Source: an uncultured Erysipelotrichaceae bacterium
GTDB lineage: Bacteria; Bacillota_I; Bacilli_A; RF39; UBA660
Length of the DNA stretch: 49,486 nt
Direction of reading: 5' to 3'
Assembly: GCA_902786275.1 (NCBI GenBank)
Contig: CADACC010000004.1
Location: forward strand, 1-49,486
Under the pieces are notes generated by a model, which was given only the letters and a program-made list of their open reading frames with translations, did not search any database and was not told where the DNA came from. Numbering within the stretch: position 1 is the stretch's first letter; each line of letters opens with the position of its first letter. The position numbers were made by a program, and so were the translations under genes. Positions 15,970 through 24,296 of this stretch are shown here, in pieces.

Positions 15970-18243
15970 ATGGAACAAGAAAACAATAAGGAAACGTATG
16001 TAGATAAAGAACATATAAAAAGTTTACGAAAAGAATTTAAGTATCAAGAAGTATATGATTTTTTCAAAGAAATACATTATAAACATCCAAAAAATACATA
16101 TGTAGCAACCCAGTTTTTAATTTCTATTATAGATTTAGACCCTTCAAGATCTGATGAAATTAAAGAATTATCTGATAAAGTTATTAAAACAAAAAATTCA
16201 AATACAGCTCATCTTGGATACACAGTATATTATTTAGTTACAGGTGATATTGAACAAGCTAAAGAACATTATGATTACATAAGAGATGATAAAAGATTTA
16301 GAGCAAAAATGAACATTGTACTTGGTAGAATAAAATGCCCTGTTGCATTTAGAAGACATATTTTTAATATCGATGACGCCTTAGAAGTTTTAAATAGAAA
16401 AGATTTGAAAGAAACAAGATATATATTTATTTCGTTTGACGTTGCTGAGTTTTACTTTGAAAATCAAGACTATGATAGTGCTATAAAATTCTATAATAAG
16501 TCTTTAGAAAAAAGACATGAAGACGCAAAAGGCTATTGTTATTTTAAAATTGCTAAGTGTTACACAAAATTAAGAGATTTTGATAAGGCAGATGAGTACT
16601 TTAACAAGTCTCTTGATGCAATGAAAAAATACAAAAAGAACGAAAAAGCAGATGAATTTGAGTATTATAAAATCTTATTTGAGTATATATTATGTTTAAT
16701 TGATGCAAATAGATTAGAAGTAGCTAAAGAAAAAATATCTCTTCTTGAAAAAGGAACTGAAAAAGATAAAAACTTAGCAACTTACGCCAAAGCTAAAGTA
16801 TATAGAATTGAAGAAAATTTTGAAGCAGCTGAAAAACTTTTAAACGAACTAAAAAATAAAACTCCACTAGATAGAAAACTAGCACTTCTTGAATTGATTC
16901 AAATGCATTCATGGAATTGTAATATTAATATGGCTATTGAAAATTTAGGTGAGTACACTAATGAATTTGGCCTTGATATAAATTTATTATTATCATTCTT
17001 TTATGATTCTACAGATTATGATAAAACTATTGAAGAATGCAAAAAATATTTAAATGGTGACTATGATGTTGTTGCAAGATTTTATATGGCTAAATCATAT
17101 TCAAGAAAAGGCGATCTAGGCAACGCAGAAAAATATTTTGAGGAAATTTTATATAAAGAAAAAGAAAATGTATATTTTGAACTTGCTATAATCAAAGCAA
17201 GACTTGGTAAATATGATGAGTCATATGATATGTTTAGTAAGTATATTAATAAAAAGATCAAACATCATGATAAACAAGGATTTGAAAAAGGAATAAGACA
17301 TCTAGTTGATTTGTTAATAAATAATTATAATTTTGAAGAAGCAAAAGGATATATCGAAGCATATCATAATTTACTTGGTAACGAGACCCTTACAAATTAT
17401 TTATATTCAAAATACTATTACCGTAAACAAGATTATGAAAGTGCAATTATTTATTTAAATAAACTATATGGTACTAAGTATGAAAACTTTGCTAAGAATT
17501 ATTTAGTTATTATAAATCGTAATAATGGTAATCCAGAAAAATCTGAAGAGCTAATAAAAGAACTTGAAGAAACTGATTATAGTAATGAAGCAATATTTAA
17601 TAGTGCTAAATTAGATGAAGATAAACATGATACAGCAAGTTTATATGGCGCATTAAACAAGTTAAAGAGTGTTAAAAACTCACAAATTGAAAATATGGTT
17701 ATTAGTGAAATGATTGGTATTTTACTAAAACTAAAAAGATATGATAAAGCTTTAGATTATCTTGAGGAAGGTCATGAAAAATATTCTTTCCCTGAAGACT
17801 TTTATAGACAATATAAAACTTATATTTATATTAAGCAGGGTAGAGAAGATGAATTAAGTGAAGAAGATATTGATGATGTATTTATTTCACTAGTTAGATA
17901 TTACGATATTACAAATGCATTAAAAAATATTTATTATTTAGATGAAAATAATTGTAATAGACATCCATTATATTTAAGTGAATTTGATTTAACTGATGTA
18001 TATGTTGAGTTATTATTAACACTAGAGAACTATAATTACTATGTAAGTGGTTTATATGATATTTATATTATAGATATGGGAAGAGTAATTGGTAACTTCC
18101 ATGGAGTTGATACAACTTTACTTGAAGTTAAGTGTGAACATAATACAACTAACATTCATATGATGCAACCAACACTTAAAAAAATAAAAGTAAATAAATT
18201 CAAAGAATATACAAGAAAAAGAACTGATTTAAATGATGATTAA
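15970..18243 (+). CDS. Large TPR-repeat protein
   Basis: Soluble, helical protein of 757 residues built from tetratricopeptide-like repeats. Clear units occur near residues 155-215 (YDSAIKFYNKSLEKRHEDAKGY, then FDKADEYFNKSLDAMKKY), 280-300, 365-395 (GDLGNAEKYFEEILYKE) and 490-520 (YESAIIYLNKLYG). The last 130 residues are not repeat-like (LTDVYVELLLTLENY...). No signal peptide, membrane segment or catalytic motif. Probably a protein-interaction scaffold; partner unknown. It has its own promoter-like element and a terminator that overlaps its end. Confidence 0.85.
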   Translation: MEQENNKETYVDKEHIKSLRKEFKYQEVYDFFKEIHYKHPKNTYVATQFLISIIDLDPSRSDEIKELSDKVIKTKNSNTAHLGYTVYYLVTGDIEQAKEHYDYIRDDKRFRAKMNIVLGRIKCPVAFRRHIFNIDDALEVLNRKDLKETRYIFISFDVAEFYFENQDYDSAIKFYNKSLEKRHEDAKGYCYFKIAKCYTKLRDFDKADEYFNKSLDAMKKYKKNEKADEFEYYKILFEYILCLIDANRLEVAKEKISLLEKGTEKDKNLATYAKAKVYRIEENFEAAEKLLNELKNKTPLDRKLALLELIQMHSWNCNINMAIENLGEYTNEFGLDINLLLSFFYDSTDYDKTIEECKKYLNGDYDVVARFYMAKSYSRKGDLGNAEKYFEEILYKEKENVYFELAIIKARLGKYDESYDMFSKYINKKIKHHDKQGFEKGIRHLVDLLINNYNFEEAKGYIEAYHNLLGNETLTNYLYSKYYYRKQDYESAIIYLNKLYGTKYENFAKNYLVIINRNNGNPEKSEELIKELEETDYSNEAIFNSAKLDEDKHDTASLYGALNKLKSVKNSQIENMVISEMIGILLKLKRYDKALDYLEEGHEKYSFPEDFYRQYKTYIYIKQGREDELSEEDIDDVFISLVRYYDITNALKNIYYLDENNCNRHPLYLSEFDLTDVYVELLLTLENYNYYVSGLYDIYIIDMGRVIGNFHGVDTTLLEVKCEHNTTNIHMMQPTLKKIKVNKFKEYTRKRTDLNDD

Positions 18244-18256
18244 ATCAGTTTTTCTT
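18222..18256 (+). terminator. Terminator overlapping the end of the TPR gene
   Basis: AACTGATTTA (18222-18231) and TAAATCAGTT (18241-18250) form a 10-bp stem, followed by TTTCTTTTT. It includes the stop codon. Confidence 0.85.
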
Positions 18257-18269
18257 TTTATATTTCTTA

Positions 18270-18278
18270 TGTTATAAT
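18270..18278 (+). promoter_or_regulatory. Extended -10 promoter of the LCP gene
   Basis: TGTTATAAT with no clear -35. The start codon is 26 nt downstream. Confidence 0.6.
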
Positions 18279-18303
18279 TATTTTACATTGGAAGTGAAGA
18301 TTT

Positions 18304-19716
18304 ATGCCAAGAAAGAAGAAGAAAAAACATTCTCCTTTAATTGTGTATTTATTTATATCGATGTTAATAATTACATCTATTACGATAGGTTTAATCTATT
18401 TCATAGATATTTTACCATTTAATTATTTTTCATTATTAACTGGTTTAATATTAGTAATAGATTTAATATTTTCAGTTATGTTGTTTTCAAGTAAACCTGT
18501 TGTTAAAGTCTTTGGTGGTTTAGTAACAACCTTTTATATATTAATTATGATACTTGCAATTATATATGAACTTAATACAATAGATTTCTTGAAGAAAATT
18601 GGAGATAAAGAATATATTACACTTAATTACAATGTCGTTGTTTTAAAATCAAGTTCATATACTGATCTACCTAGTATAAAGGGTGAAAAAGTTGGTATTG
18701 TAAATGGATATAAAGAAGAAGTAACAAGTAAACTTGATAAAAAAGTAAAAGTAAAATATACTTCTTATTCTAATTATTCAGAACTTGTTGATAGACTTAT
18801 TAATAAGCATATTAATGTTGTATTACTTGAAGATTCACAGTATAAAATATTGGAAGAAGAGTATACTGGTTTTGAAAATAAAGTAAGTGTTATATATAAG
18901 TTTAGTGTCGATGTAAAACAAAAAACAGAAAAAGAAAAAACTGATATAACTAAAAAACCATTTAATATATTTATATCTGGTATTGATACATATGGAAATA
19001 TAAATAGTGTATCAAGAAGTGATGTAAATATGATTATGAGTATTAATCCAACTGATAAAAAGATTCTTCTTACATCTATTCCAAGAGATTATTATGTTAA
19101 ATTATCTGGTATAAATGAGTATGATAAATTAACTCATGCAGGAATGTATGGAATAGATACATCAATTGATACAGTTGAAACCTTACTTGATACTAAAATT
19201 AATTACTATATTAAAGTAAACTTCTCATCTTTAGTTAAAGTTGTAAATACTTTAGATGGTATTGATGTTGACTCTAAATATCAATTTACATCACAAGATG
19301 GATATTCATTTAAAAAGGGAATTAACCATTTAAATGGAAAGAAAGCTTTATCTTTTGCAAGAGAAAGAAAAGCTCTACCTGATGGAGACAGATCTAGAGG
19401 AGAAAATCATCAAGCAGTGCTTGCTGCTATTATTAATAAAGCTTCATCAAAAAGTATTCTAACAAACTATAATAGTTTACTTAAATCTTTAAAACCATCA
19501 CTTGTAACAAATTTATCTAATAAAGAATTAACAAGCTTTATAAAAATGCAAATAGATAAAGATATTAAGTGGAATATAACATACGTTAATTTAGATGGAT
19601 CAGATGGATATGAATATACATATTCATATGCAAAAAATAAATTATACGTAATGATACCTGATGAAGAAACTGTTGAAAATGCTAAAGAAGAAATAAGAAA
19701 AATATTAGAAAAGTAA
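18304..19716 (+). CDS. LytR-CpsA-Psr (LCP) family glycopolymer ligase
   Basis: Membrane enzyme that transfers lipid-linked teichoic acid or capsule polymers to peptidoglycan. Three hydrophobic segments occupy residues 10-100, then a roughly 110-residue accessory region, then the LCP domain from about residue 220. Signatures: SRSDVNMIMSINP, LLTSIPRDYYVKL, LTHAGMYGI, and ALSFARERKALPDGDRSRGENHQ, with the Arg/Asp residues that bind the lipid pyrophosphate. The three-helix N-terminus is longer than the usual single anchor. GGAAGTGA precedes the ATG. Confidence 0.93.
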   Translation: MPRKKKKKHSPLIVYLFISMLIITSITIGLIYFIDILPFNYFSLLTGLILVIDLIFSVMLFSSKPVVKVFGGLVTTFYILIMILAIIYELNTIDFLKKIGDKEYITLNYNVVVLKSSSYTDLPSIKGEKVGIVNGYKEEVTSKLDKKVKVKYTSYSNYSELVDRLINKHINVVLLEDSQYKILEEEYTGFENKVSVIYKFSVDVKQKTEKEKTDITKKPFNIFISGIDTYGNINSVSRSDVNMIMSINPTDKKILLTSIPRDYYVKLSGINEYDKLTHAGMYGIDTSIDTVETLLDTKINYYIKVNFSSLVKVVNTLDGIDVDSKYQFTSQDGYSFKKGINHLNGKKALSFARERKALPDGDRSRGENHQAVLAAIINKASSKSILTNYNSLLKSLKPSLVTNLSNKELTSFIKMQIDKDIKWNITYVNLDGSDGYEYTYSYAKNKLYVMIPDEETVENAKEEIRKILEK

Positions 19717-19736
19717 CCAAATTGGTTACTTTTTTT
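19711..19736 (+). terminator. Terminator after the LCP gene
   Basis: AAGTAACCA (19711-19719) and TGGTTACTT (19723-19731), loop AAT, then a T-run. Confidence 0.93.
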
Positions 19737-19745
19737 GATATGTTT

Positions 19746-19752
19746 TGTCGAA
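19746..19752 (+). promoter_or_regulatory. Candidate Spo0A box upstream of the sporulation operon
   Basis: TGTCGAA, in the context TTTTGTCGAATCG, is an exact match to the 0A box core and lies 53 nt upstream of the STAS gene start. In Bacillus, Spo0A~P activates spoIIA through such boxes. GAAT at 19750-19753 also resembles a sigma-H -10 core, but no clear -35 is seen. Confidence 0.5.
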
Positions 19753-19804
19753 TCGCTTTTATTTTATTTTAATTTGTTTTAATATGTCCATCAAGGTGAT
19801 AAAA

Positions 19805-20131
19805 GTGAACTATGAATATAATAAAGGAATTCTTTTTGTTAGATTTAATGAAAAATTAGATCATCATATTTCTTATAAAATAAATTCGTTTTTAGTTCCT
19901 AAAATATTAGATCAAAAAATAAAATATATAGTATTTAATTTTTATAATGTAGGTTATGTTGATGATTTTGTTATTGATGCTTTATTAAATGTTAAGTGCG
20001 CAGTTAAAGTAAATCATGGGCAAATGTGCATATGTGAAGTGTCAAAAAATATTGAAAAAAAGATAAATAAAATGAAGATGAGAAAAGTAGGTAGTGAATT
20101 AAATGCATTAAAGTTAATTAAGGTGATATAA
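19805..20131 (+). CDS. SpoIIAA-like STAS-domain protein lacking the phosphorylatable Ser
   Basis: Homologue of the anti-sigma-F antagonist SpoIIAA, 108 residues. From LDHH (residues 18-21) to YVDD (51-54) it aligns without gaps to my recollection of Bacillus SpoIIAA (LDHH ... FMDSSGLG). At the phosphorylation site, Ser58 of SpoIIAA corresponds to Asp54 here, and the next Ser and Gly are Phe55 and Val56. Normally unphosphorylated SpoIIAA displaces SpoIIAB from sigma-F; no spoIIAB follows here. GTG at 19805 has AAGGTG 6 nt upstream; a start at 19745 would lie next to the terminator and lacks an RBS. It is immediately adjacent to the sigma gene. Confidence 0.85.
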   Translation: MNYEYNKGILFVRFNEKLDHHISYKINSFLVPKILDQKIKYIVFNFYNVGYVDDFVIDALLNVKCAVKVNHGQMCICEVSKNIEKKINKMKMRKVGSELNALKLIKVI

Positions 20132-20779
20132 ATGGATGCAGAGATAGAAAACTTAAATAATTTAATCTATAGTATCGCTAGATCATTTACAAACGATGAA
20201 GAACTAATAAAGGATTTATATCAAGAAGCTATAATTGGTATTATTAATGCGAAAAAGAATTATGATACGAATTCTAATGCTAAGTTTTCAACATATGCAA
20301 GAATGTATATTTATGGTGAAATATTTAAATACTTTAATGGTGATAAATCGTTTAAAGTAAATAAAGAAATTGTTAAAATGTATAAACTTATTTTAAAAAC
20401 AAATGATTTACTTTCTCAAGAATTAAAAAAAGTGCCCACAATAAGTGAAATAGCAAATTATTTAGGTATTGATGAAGAAACTATTCAAAATACTATTATG
20501 GTTATGAAAAACACCCTAAGTTTAGATCATGAGTTTGATGAAGATGATTCATCAAATATGTATAATTTTATAAAAACAAGTGATTCATATAATGATTTAT
20601 TCTTTGAAGAATTGTTTGAAGGATTAACTGAAGAAGAGAAAAACTTAATAAAATGTAGATATATTGATGGTTATTCACAAAGTGAAACTGCTAGTATAAT
20701 GAATATGTCACAGTCGGGTGTATCTAGAATGGAAAAAGAAAGTATAAATAAAATGAGAGTAAGAACAAAAGAAGTATAA
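20132..20779 (+). CDS. Sporulation sigma factor, SigF/SigG-like
   Basis: RNA polymerase sigma-70 family factor of 215 residues, shorter than Bacillus sigma-F (about 255). Region 2 is visible (DLYQEAIIGIINAKKNYDTNSNAKFSTYARMYIYGEI, split here as DLYQEAIIGI and AKFSTYARMYIYGEI). Region 3 follows (PTISEIANYLGIDEETI), and region 4 carries the helix-turn-helix YSQSETASIMNMSQSGVSRM. Position after a SpoIIAA-like gene and before spoVAC-AD-AE points to the sigma-F slot. AAGGTGATATAA serves as RBS and contains the upstream stop. F versus G cannot be settled from sequence alone. Confidence 0.85.
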   Translation: MDAEIENLNNLIYSIARSFTNDEELIKDLYQEAIIGIINAKKNYDTNSNAKFSTYARMYIYGEIFKYFNGDKSFKVNKEIVKMYKLILKTNDLLSQELKKVPTISEIANYLGIDEETIQNTIMVMKNTLSLDHEFDEDDSSNMYNFIKTSDSYNDLFFEELFEGLTEEEKNLIKCRYIDGYSQSETASIMNMSQSGVSRMEKESINKMRVRTKEV

Positions 20780-20797
20780 TAAATATATTTTTAAAAA

Positions 20798-20820
20798 TAA
20801 TACCTATAGGAGGTATTTTT
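20798..20820 (+). promoter_or_regulatory. Hairpin enclosing the spoVAC ribosome-binding site
   Basis: AATACC (20798-20803) pairs with GGTATT (20811-20816), followed by a T-run reaching the TTG start. AGGAGG (20807-20812) lies in the loop and 3' arm. It can be read as a weak terminator or attenuator after the sigma gene, or as a translational lock on spoVAC. Confidence 0.45.
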
Positions 20821-20821
20821 T

Positions 20822-21265
20822 TTGAATAAAAAAGATTATAAAAGGCTTGTTGATAGATATATAAAAAAACCAAATTATATGCATAACATTAAAGTTGCAT
20901 TTATCTCAGGTGGACTGCTTGGTAGCATTTGTGAGATTATGTACAAATTATTAATATATCTAACCCCATTATCAAAAGTTGAAGCTTCAAGTTTAATTAC
21001 ATTTTTAATGATTCTTATTACTTCATTTTTTACATCAATTGGTATCTTCGATAAATTTATTACAAAGTATCGATCAGGTTTAATTATACCAACTACTGGG
21101 TTTGCACACTCTGTATCAAGTAGTTTAGTTGATAGCAAAAAAGAAGGATTAATTACAGGACTTGGTAGTAATATGTTTATTCTTGCAGGAAGTGTAGTTT
21201 TATATTCAACAATTGCAGCATTTTTTTTAGTTATAGTTAAGGTGATAATCTTATGCTTAGTTTAA
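20822..21265 (+). CDS. spoVAC: Stage V sporulation protein AC
   Basis: Inner-membrane protein of the SpoVA channel that moves dipicolinic acid into and out of the spore core; the Bacillus protein behaves as a mechanosensitive channel. 147 residues with about four membrane segments. The family signature is visible: FDKFITKYRSGLIIPTTGFAHS, then EGLITGLGSNMFILAGSVVLY. Start is TTG at 20822, supported by AGGAGG 9 nt upstream. It overlaps spoVAD by 13 nt. Confidence 0.95.
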   Translation: MNKKDYKRLVDRYIKKPNYMHNIKVAFISGGLLGSICEIMYKLLIYLTPLSKVEASSLITFLMILITSFFTSIGIFDKFITKYRSGLIIPTTGFAHSVSSSLVDSKKEGLITGLGSNMFILAGSVVLYSTIAAFFLVIVKVIILCLV

Positions 21266-22230
21266 AATTTAATAATGTATATATAAATGATTATGATGCA
21301 ATTGTTGGACCTAATGAAATTAAAGGTAATACTAAGAATATTAAAAATGTAATTAGTGATTTTTATTATGATGAAAAAACCTTTGAACTTGCGCAAATTA
21401 AAATGGAGAGAAATGTTATATATAATATCTTAAAAAATAATAATCTTACAAATAATAATGTTGATTTAATAATAGGTGGAGATTTATCAAATCAAATAGC
21501 ATGTACAAGTTACTCACTTGATACTTTTGATATCTCATTTTTAGGAATGTATGGAGCATGTTCTACATTTATAGAAAGTATAATTGTCGCATCTAGTTTA
21601 ATAAGTAATAGTAATATAAAAAAAGCTATATGTTTAACAGCAAATCATAACTTAGTAGCTGAAAGACAATTTAGGTATCCAGTAGAGTATGGTGCTTTAA
21701 AAAATGAGAATGCAACATTTACTTCAACTGCAAGTGTTGCGTGTTTACTATCATGTAAAAAAGGTAATATAAGGGTAAGTAAAGGAACAATAGGTGCAGT
21801 AAAAAAATTAGGTATTAATGATCCTAATTATGTTGGAGCAGTGATGGCACCATCATGTGCTGATGCAATATACAATCATTTTATAAATTTTAATATTAAA
21901 CCTAATTACTATGATTTAGTATTAACAGGAGATTTAGGTAGTGTAGGAGTAAGTATATTAAAAGATTATCTAAAAGAAGAATATAATCTTGATTTAAAAA
22001 ATATCATTGATGCAGGATCTAAACTGTATAAAACTATAGAAGATATAAATGATGGCGCAAGTGGTCCAGCAACTTTACCTTTATACTTATTTTATAATGT
22101 TCTACAAAATAAAAAATATAAAAAAATTCTGGTAGTAGGTACTGGGGCACTTCATTCTAAGACACTAGTAAATCAAAAAGAAGAAATCCCATCTATATCT
22201 CACGCAATAGAACTTGAGGTATTATCATGA
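21253..22230 (+). CDS. spoVAD: Stage V sporulation protein AD
   Basis: Thiolase-fold, non-catalytic protein that binds dipicolinic acid for the SpoVA channel. 325 residues. Recognisable segments: GGDLSNQ, FLGMYGACSTFIESI, AERQFRYPVEYG, DGASGPATLPLY and the C-terminal VVGTGALHS. The conserved Arg in RQFRYP is encoded by AGG. It ends with the only TGA stop I find in the window, in an ATGA overlap with spoVAE; a TAA follows two codons later. AAGGTGATAATCTT is the RBS. Confidence 0.96.
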   Translation: MLSLKFNNVYINDYDAIVGPNEIKGNTKNIKNVISDFYYDEKTFELAQIKMERNVIYNILKNNNLTNNNVDLIIGGDLSNQIACTSYSLDTFDISFLGMYGACSTFIESIIVASSLISNSNIKKAICLTANHNLVAERQFRYPVEYGALKNENATFTSTASVACLLSCKKGNIRVSKGTIGAVKKLGINDPNYVGAVMAPSCADAIYNHFINFNIKPNYYDLVLTGDLGSVGVSILKDYLKEEYNLDLKNIIDAGSKLYKTIEDINDGASGPATLPLYLFYNVLQNKKYKKILVVGTGALHSKTLVNQKEEIPSISHAIELEVLS

Positions 22231-22577
22231 GTATAATTTATTCATTTCTATTTGCAGGAATTATATGTATGATTGCTGAAATAATTCTAAATTTCACAAA
22301 ACTAACACCAGGCCATGTAACATCATTATTTTCTGTAATGGGTGCAGTATTAAGTTTTTTAGGTATTTATAAATTCTTTATTAATAAATGTAATATGGGC
22401 GCTACAGTTTTAATATCAAATTTTGGAAACAGTTTATATGAATCTGCTTTTAATGGATATTTAAAAAGTGGTATATTTGGTATTTTTAAAGGTATGTTTA
22501 CTAATTCATCATTTGTATTATCATTAACAATTATTTTATCATTTATCTTTGCTTGTTTCTTCAAATCTAAGGACTAA
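22227..22577 (+). CDS. spoVAE: Stage V sporulation protein AE (AEb type)
   Basis: Small membrane subunit of the SpoVA channel, 116 residues with three or four membrane helices. Family pattern: KLTPGHVTSLFSVMGAVLSFLGIY and MGATVLISNFGNSLYESA, related to SpoVAC. It starts by ATGA overlap with spoVAD. SpoVAA, SpoVAB, SpoVAEa and SpoVAF of the Bacillus operon are absent, leaving the AC-AD-AEb core also seen in clostridia. Confidence 0.94.
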   Translation: MSIIYSFLFAGIICMIAEIILNFTKLTPGHVTSLFSVMGAVLSFLGIYKFFINKCNMGATVLISNFGNSLYESAFNGYLKSGIFGIFKGMFTNSSFVLSLTIILSFIFACFFKSKD

Positions 22578-22597
22578 AAAGTCCTTTTTATTTTTTT
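22569..22597 (+). terminator. Terminator of the sporulation operon
   Basis: AAGGACT (22569-22575) and AGTCCTT (22580-22586) with an AAAA loop and a long T-rich run. Includes the spoVAE stop. Confidence 0.9.
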
Positions 22598-22604
22598 CTT
22601 TATT

Positions 22605-22613
22605 TGTTATAAT
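22605..22613 (+). promoter_or_regulatory. Extended -10 promoter
   Basis: TGTTATAAT, 27 nt before the next ATG; no clear -35. Confidence 0.6.
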
Positions 22614-22639
22614 GATATTTAGATAAGAAGGGATATAAA

Positions 22640-23554
22640 ATGGCAAAGAAAGTTGTAAATCAAGTAGTTATAAAAGATGAAGAACTTACTCCAACAACTC
22701 TTGGAGTATATAGTAATAAAGGTAAAAGCCCTATTGGTTTAATACTTATTATTTTAATATTTCTTGCACTTTTAATATTTTTACCAAATATTGAAACTTA
22801 CTATAATAAGATAACTGGTAAAGATAATGAACCTACATTTACTACTGATGAAGAAATAACAGATGATGATGATAATATTGAAACAGAGGTTAAAAAGTAC
22901 CCAATTTCATCTGATACCGTAATTGAAGAATCAAACTATACAGTAAGTAATATTGGCTTTACATCAAATATATTAACACTTTCTATTGCTAATAATGGAA
23001 CTGAAGCTCTTGATTTAGATGATTATTATTTAGAACTATATAATGATAAAGATGTCTTTATTGAAAGAGTAAAAGTATCTGAGAAAGTTTTAGCTACATC
23101 TTCATCAGATAATTTTACATATACAATTAAAACGCAACCAACTCAAATAGTATTTATTAAAAGAACTAAAGATGATTATCCTAAAGTAGAACTAAGAACT
23201 AATGAAATGAAACAAGGAGTTCTATCATGCACTAAAGCTAATGAACAACTAATATATACATTTAGTAGTGATAGTTTATCGAAAATTAAATATGAATATA
23301 CTGCAAGTAATATAAATGATCAAAACTATAGTGTTGAGCTATATAATAAACAAAAAAGTGCTCAAACATATAACACATATAGTGGTGTAAGTGCTGAGGT
23401 AACTAATACTGGTGATGGTTATAAATTTATCGTAGATATAGTTACATCAAGCCAAGATATTGAAAAACTTGATATCGATGGAGTGTATAAAAATGGTACT
23501 TTACCATCAGAAATTAAGTTTAAAGAAGAAGCAAAAGGTTTTACTTGTAATTAA
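22640..23554 (+). CDS. Single-pass membrane protein with extracellular beta-rich domain
   Basis: Unknown protein of 304 residues. A 35-residue cytoplasmic N-terminus precedes one membrane helix (PIGLILIILIFLALLIFL), then an acidic stalk (TTDEEITDDDDNIETE) and an extracellular beta-rich region. Two Cys (about 197 and 303, the latter in the final CN) could form a disulfide. The middle (NIGFTSNILTLSIANNGTEAL) resembles immunoglobulin-like or DUF-type beta sandwiches. It lies 20 nt upstream of scpA and may be co-transcribed with scpAB. Function not assigned. Confidence 0.7.
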   Translation: MAKKVVNQVVIKDEELTPTTLGVYSNKGKSPIGLILIILIFLALLIFLPNIETYYNKITGKDNEPTFTTDEEITDDDDNIETEVKKYPISSDTVIEESNYTVSNIGFTSNILTLSIANNGTEALDLDDYYLELYNDKDVFIERVKVSEKVLATSSSDNFTYTIKTQPTQIVFIKRTKDDYPKVELRTNEMKQGVLSCTKANEQLIYTFSSDSLSKIKYEYTASNINDQNYSVELYNKQKSAQTYNTYSGVSAEVTNTGDGYKFIVDIVTSSQDIEKLDIDGVYKNGTLPSEIKFKEEAKGFTCN

Positions 23555-23574
23555 TAGAAAGAAGGAGAAGATCT

Positions 23575-24294
23575 ATGAATAACATCATGATAAATGATTT
23601 TGAAGGTCCATTAGATCTTCTTTTACATTTAATAAAAACTTCTAAAATGGATATATATGATGTAAATATCACATATATCATAGAAGAATACTTAAAATAT
23701 ATAAATGCTATGCAAGATTTAAATATTGATATTGCAAGTGAATATTTAGTTATGGCAGCTGAACTTATTCACTTAAAAAGTAAAATGTTAATTAATATTG
23801 AAGACGAAGTAGAAGATGAATCTGATGAATTTACTATTTCCTCAGAAGAAGAATTAAAACAAAAATTAATTGAATATGAAAAATATAAAAAATCTACAGA
23901 TTCCTTTAGAAAACTAGAAGAAAACAGAAAAGAATATTTAACAAGATCTCCTGAAAATATTTCAGAGTATTCTAAAGATATTAAATATAACATGGAACTT
24001 TCTATAGAAGATCTAATTAATGCTTTTTTAGAATATCGCAAAAGATTAGATAGAGAAAAACCACTTGAAACAAAAATAACGAGAAAAGAATTAAGTGTAA
24101 AAGAGAGAATAAATTCAATAAGAAATATATTGAAAATAAAAAAGAAAGTTGTATTTACTGATTTATTCGAATCTTTTACAAAAGAGTATGTTGTTGTAAC
24201 ATTTTTATCAATTTTAAATATGAGTAAGAATAATGAAATAATGTTATCTCAAAAAGATAATTTTAGTCCAATAATGATTGAAAGTAGGATATAG
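23575..24294 (+). CDS. scpA: Segregation and condensation protein A
   Basis: Kleisin subunit of the SMC-ScpAB condensin that organises the chromosome. 239 residues. Family start DFEGPLDLLLHLIKTSKMDIYDV is clear, followed by LVMAAELIHLKSKMLI and the C-terminal winged-helix region (VVVTFLSILNMSKNNEIMLSQKDNF). AAGAAGGAGAAG is the RBS. It is followed after 2 nt by scpB, the normal arrangement. Confidence 0.97.
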   Translation: MNNIMINDFEGPLDLLLHLIKTSKMDIYDVNITYIIEEYLKYINAMQDLNIDIASEYLVMAAELIHLKSKMLINIEDEVEDESDEFTISSEEELKQKLIEYEKYKKSTDSFRKLEENRKEYLTRSPENISEYSKDIKYNMELSIEDLINAFLEYRKRLDREKPLETKITRKELSVKERINSIRNILKIKKKVVFTDLFESFTKEYVVVTFLSILNMSKNNEIMLSQKDNFSPIMIESRI

Positions 24295-24296
24295 AT

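Noticed and set aside
22227-22236. Mycoplasma-type code with TGA as Trp
   Set aside because: Trp is encoded by TGG throughout intact genes and I see no in-frame TGA needed to complete any protein, though TGA as a stop is rare.
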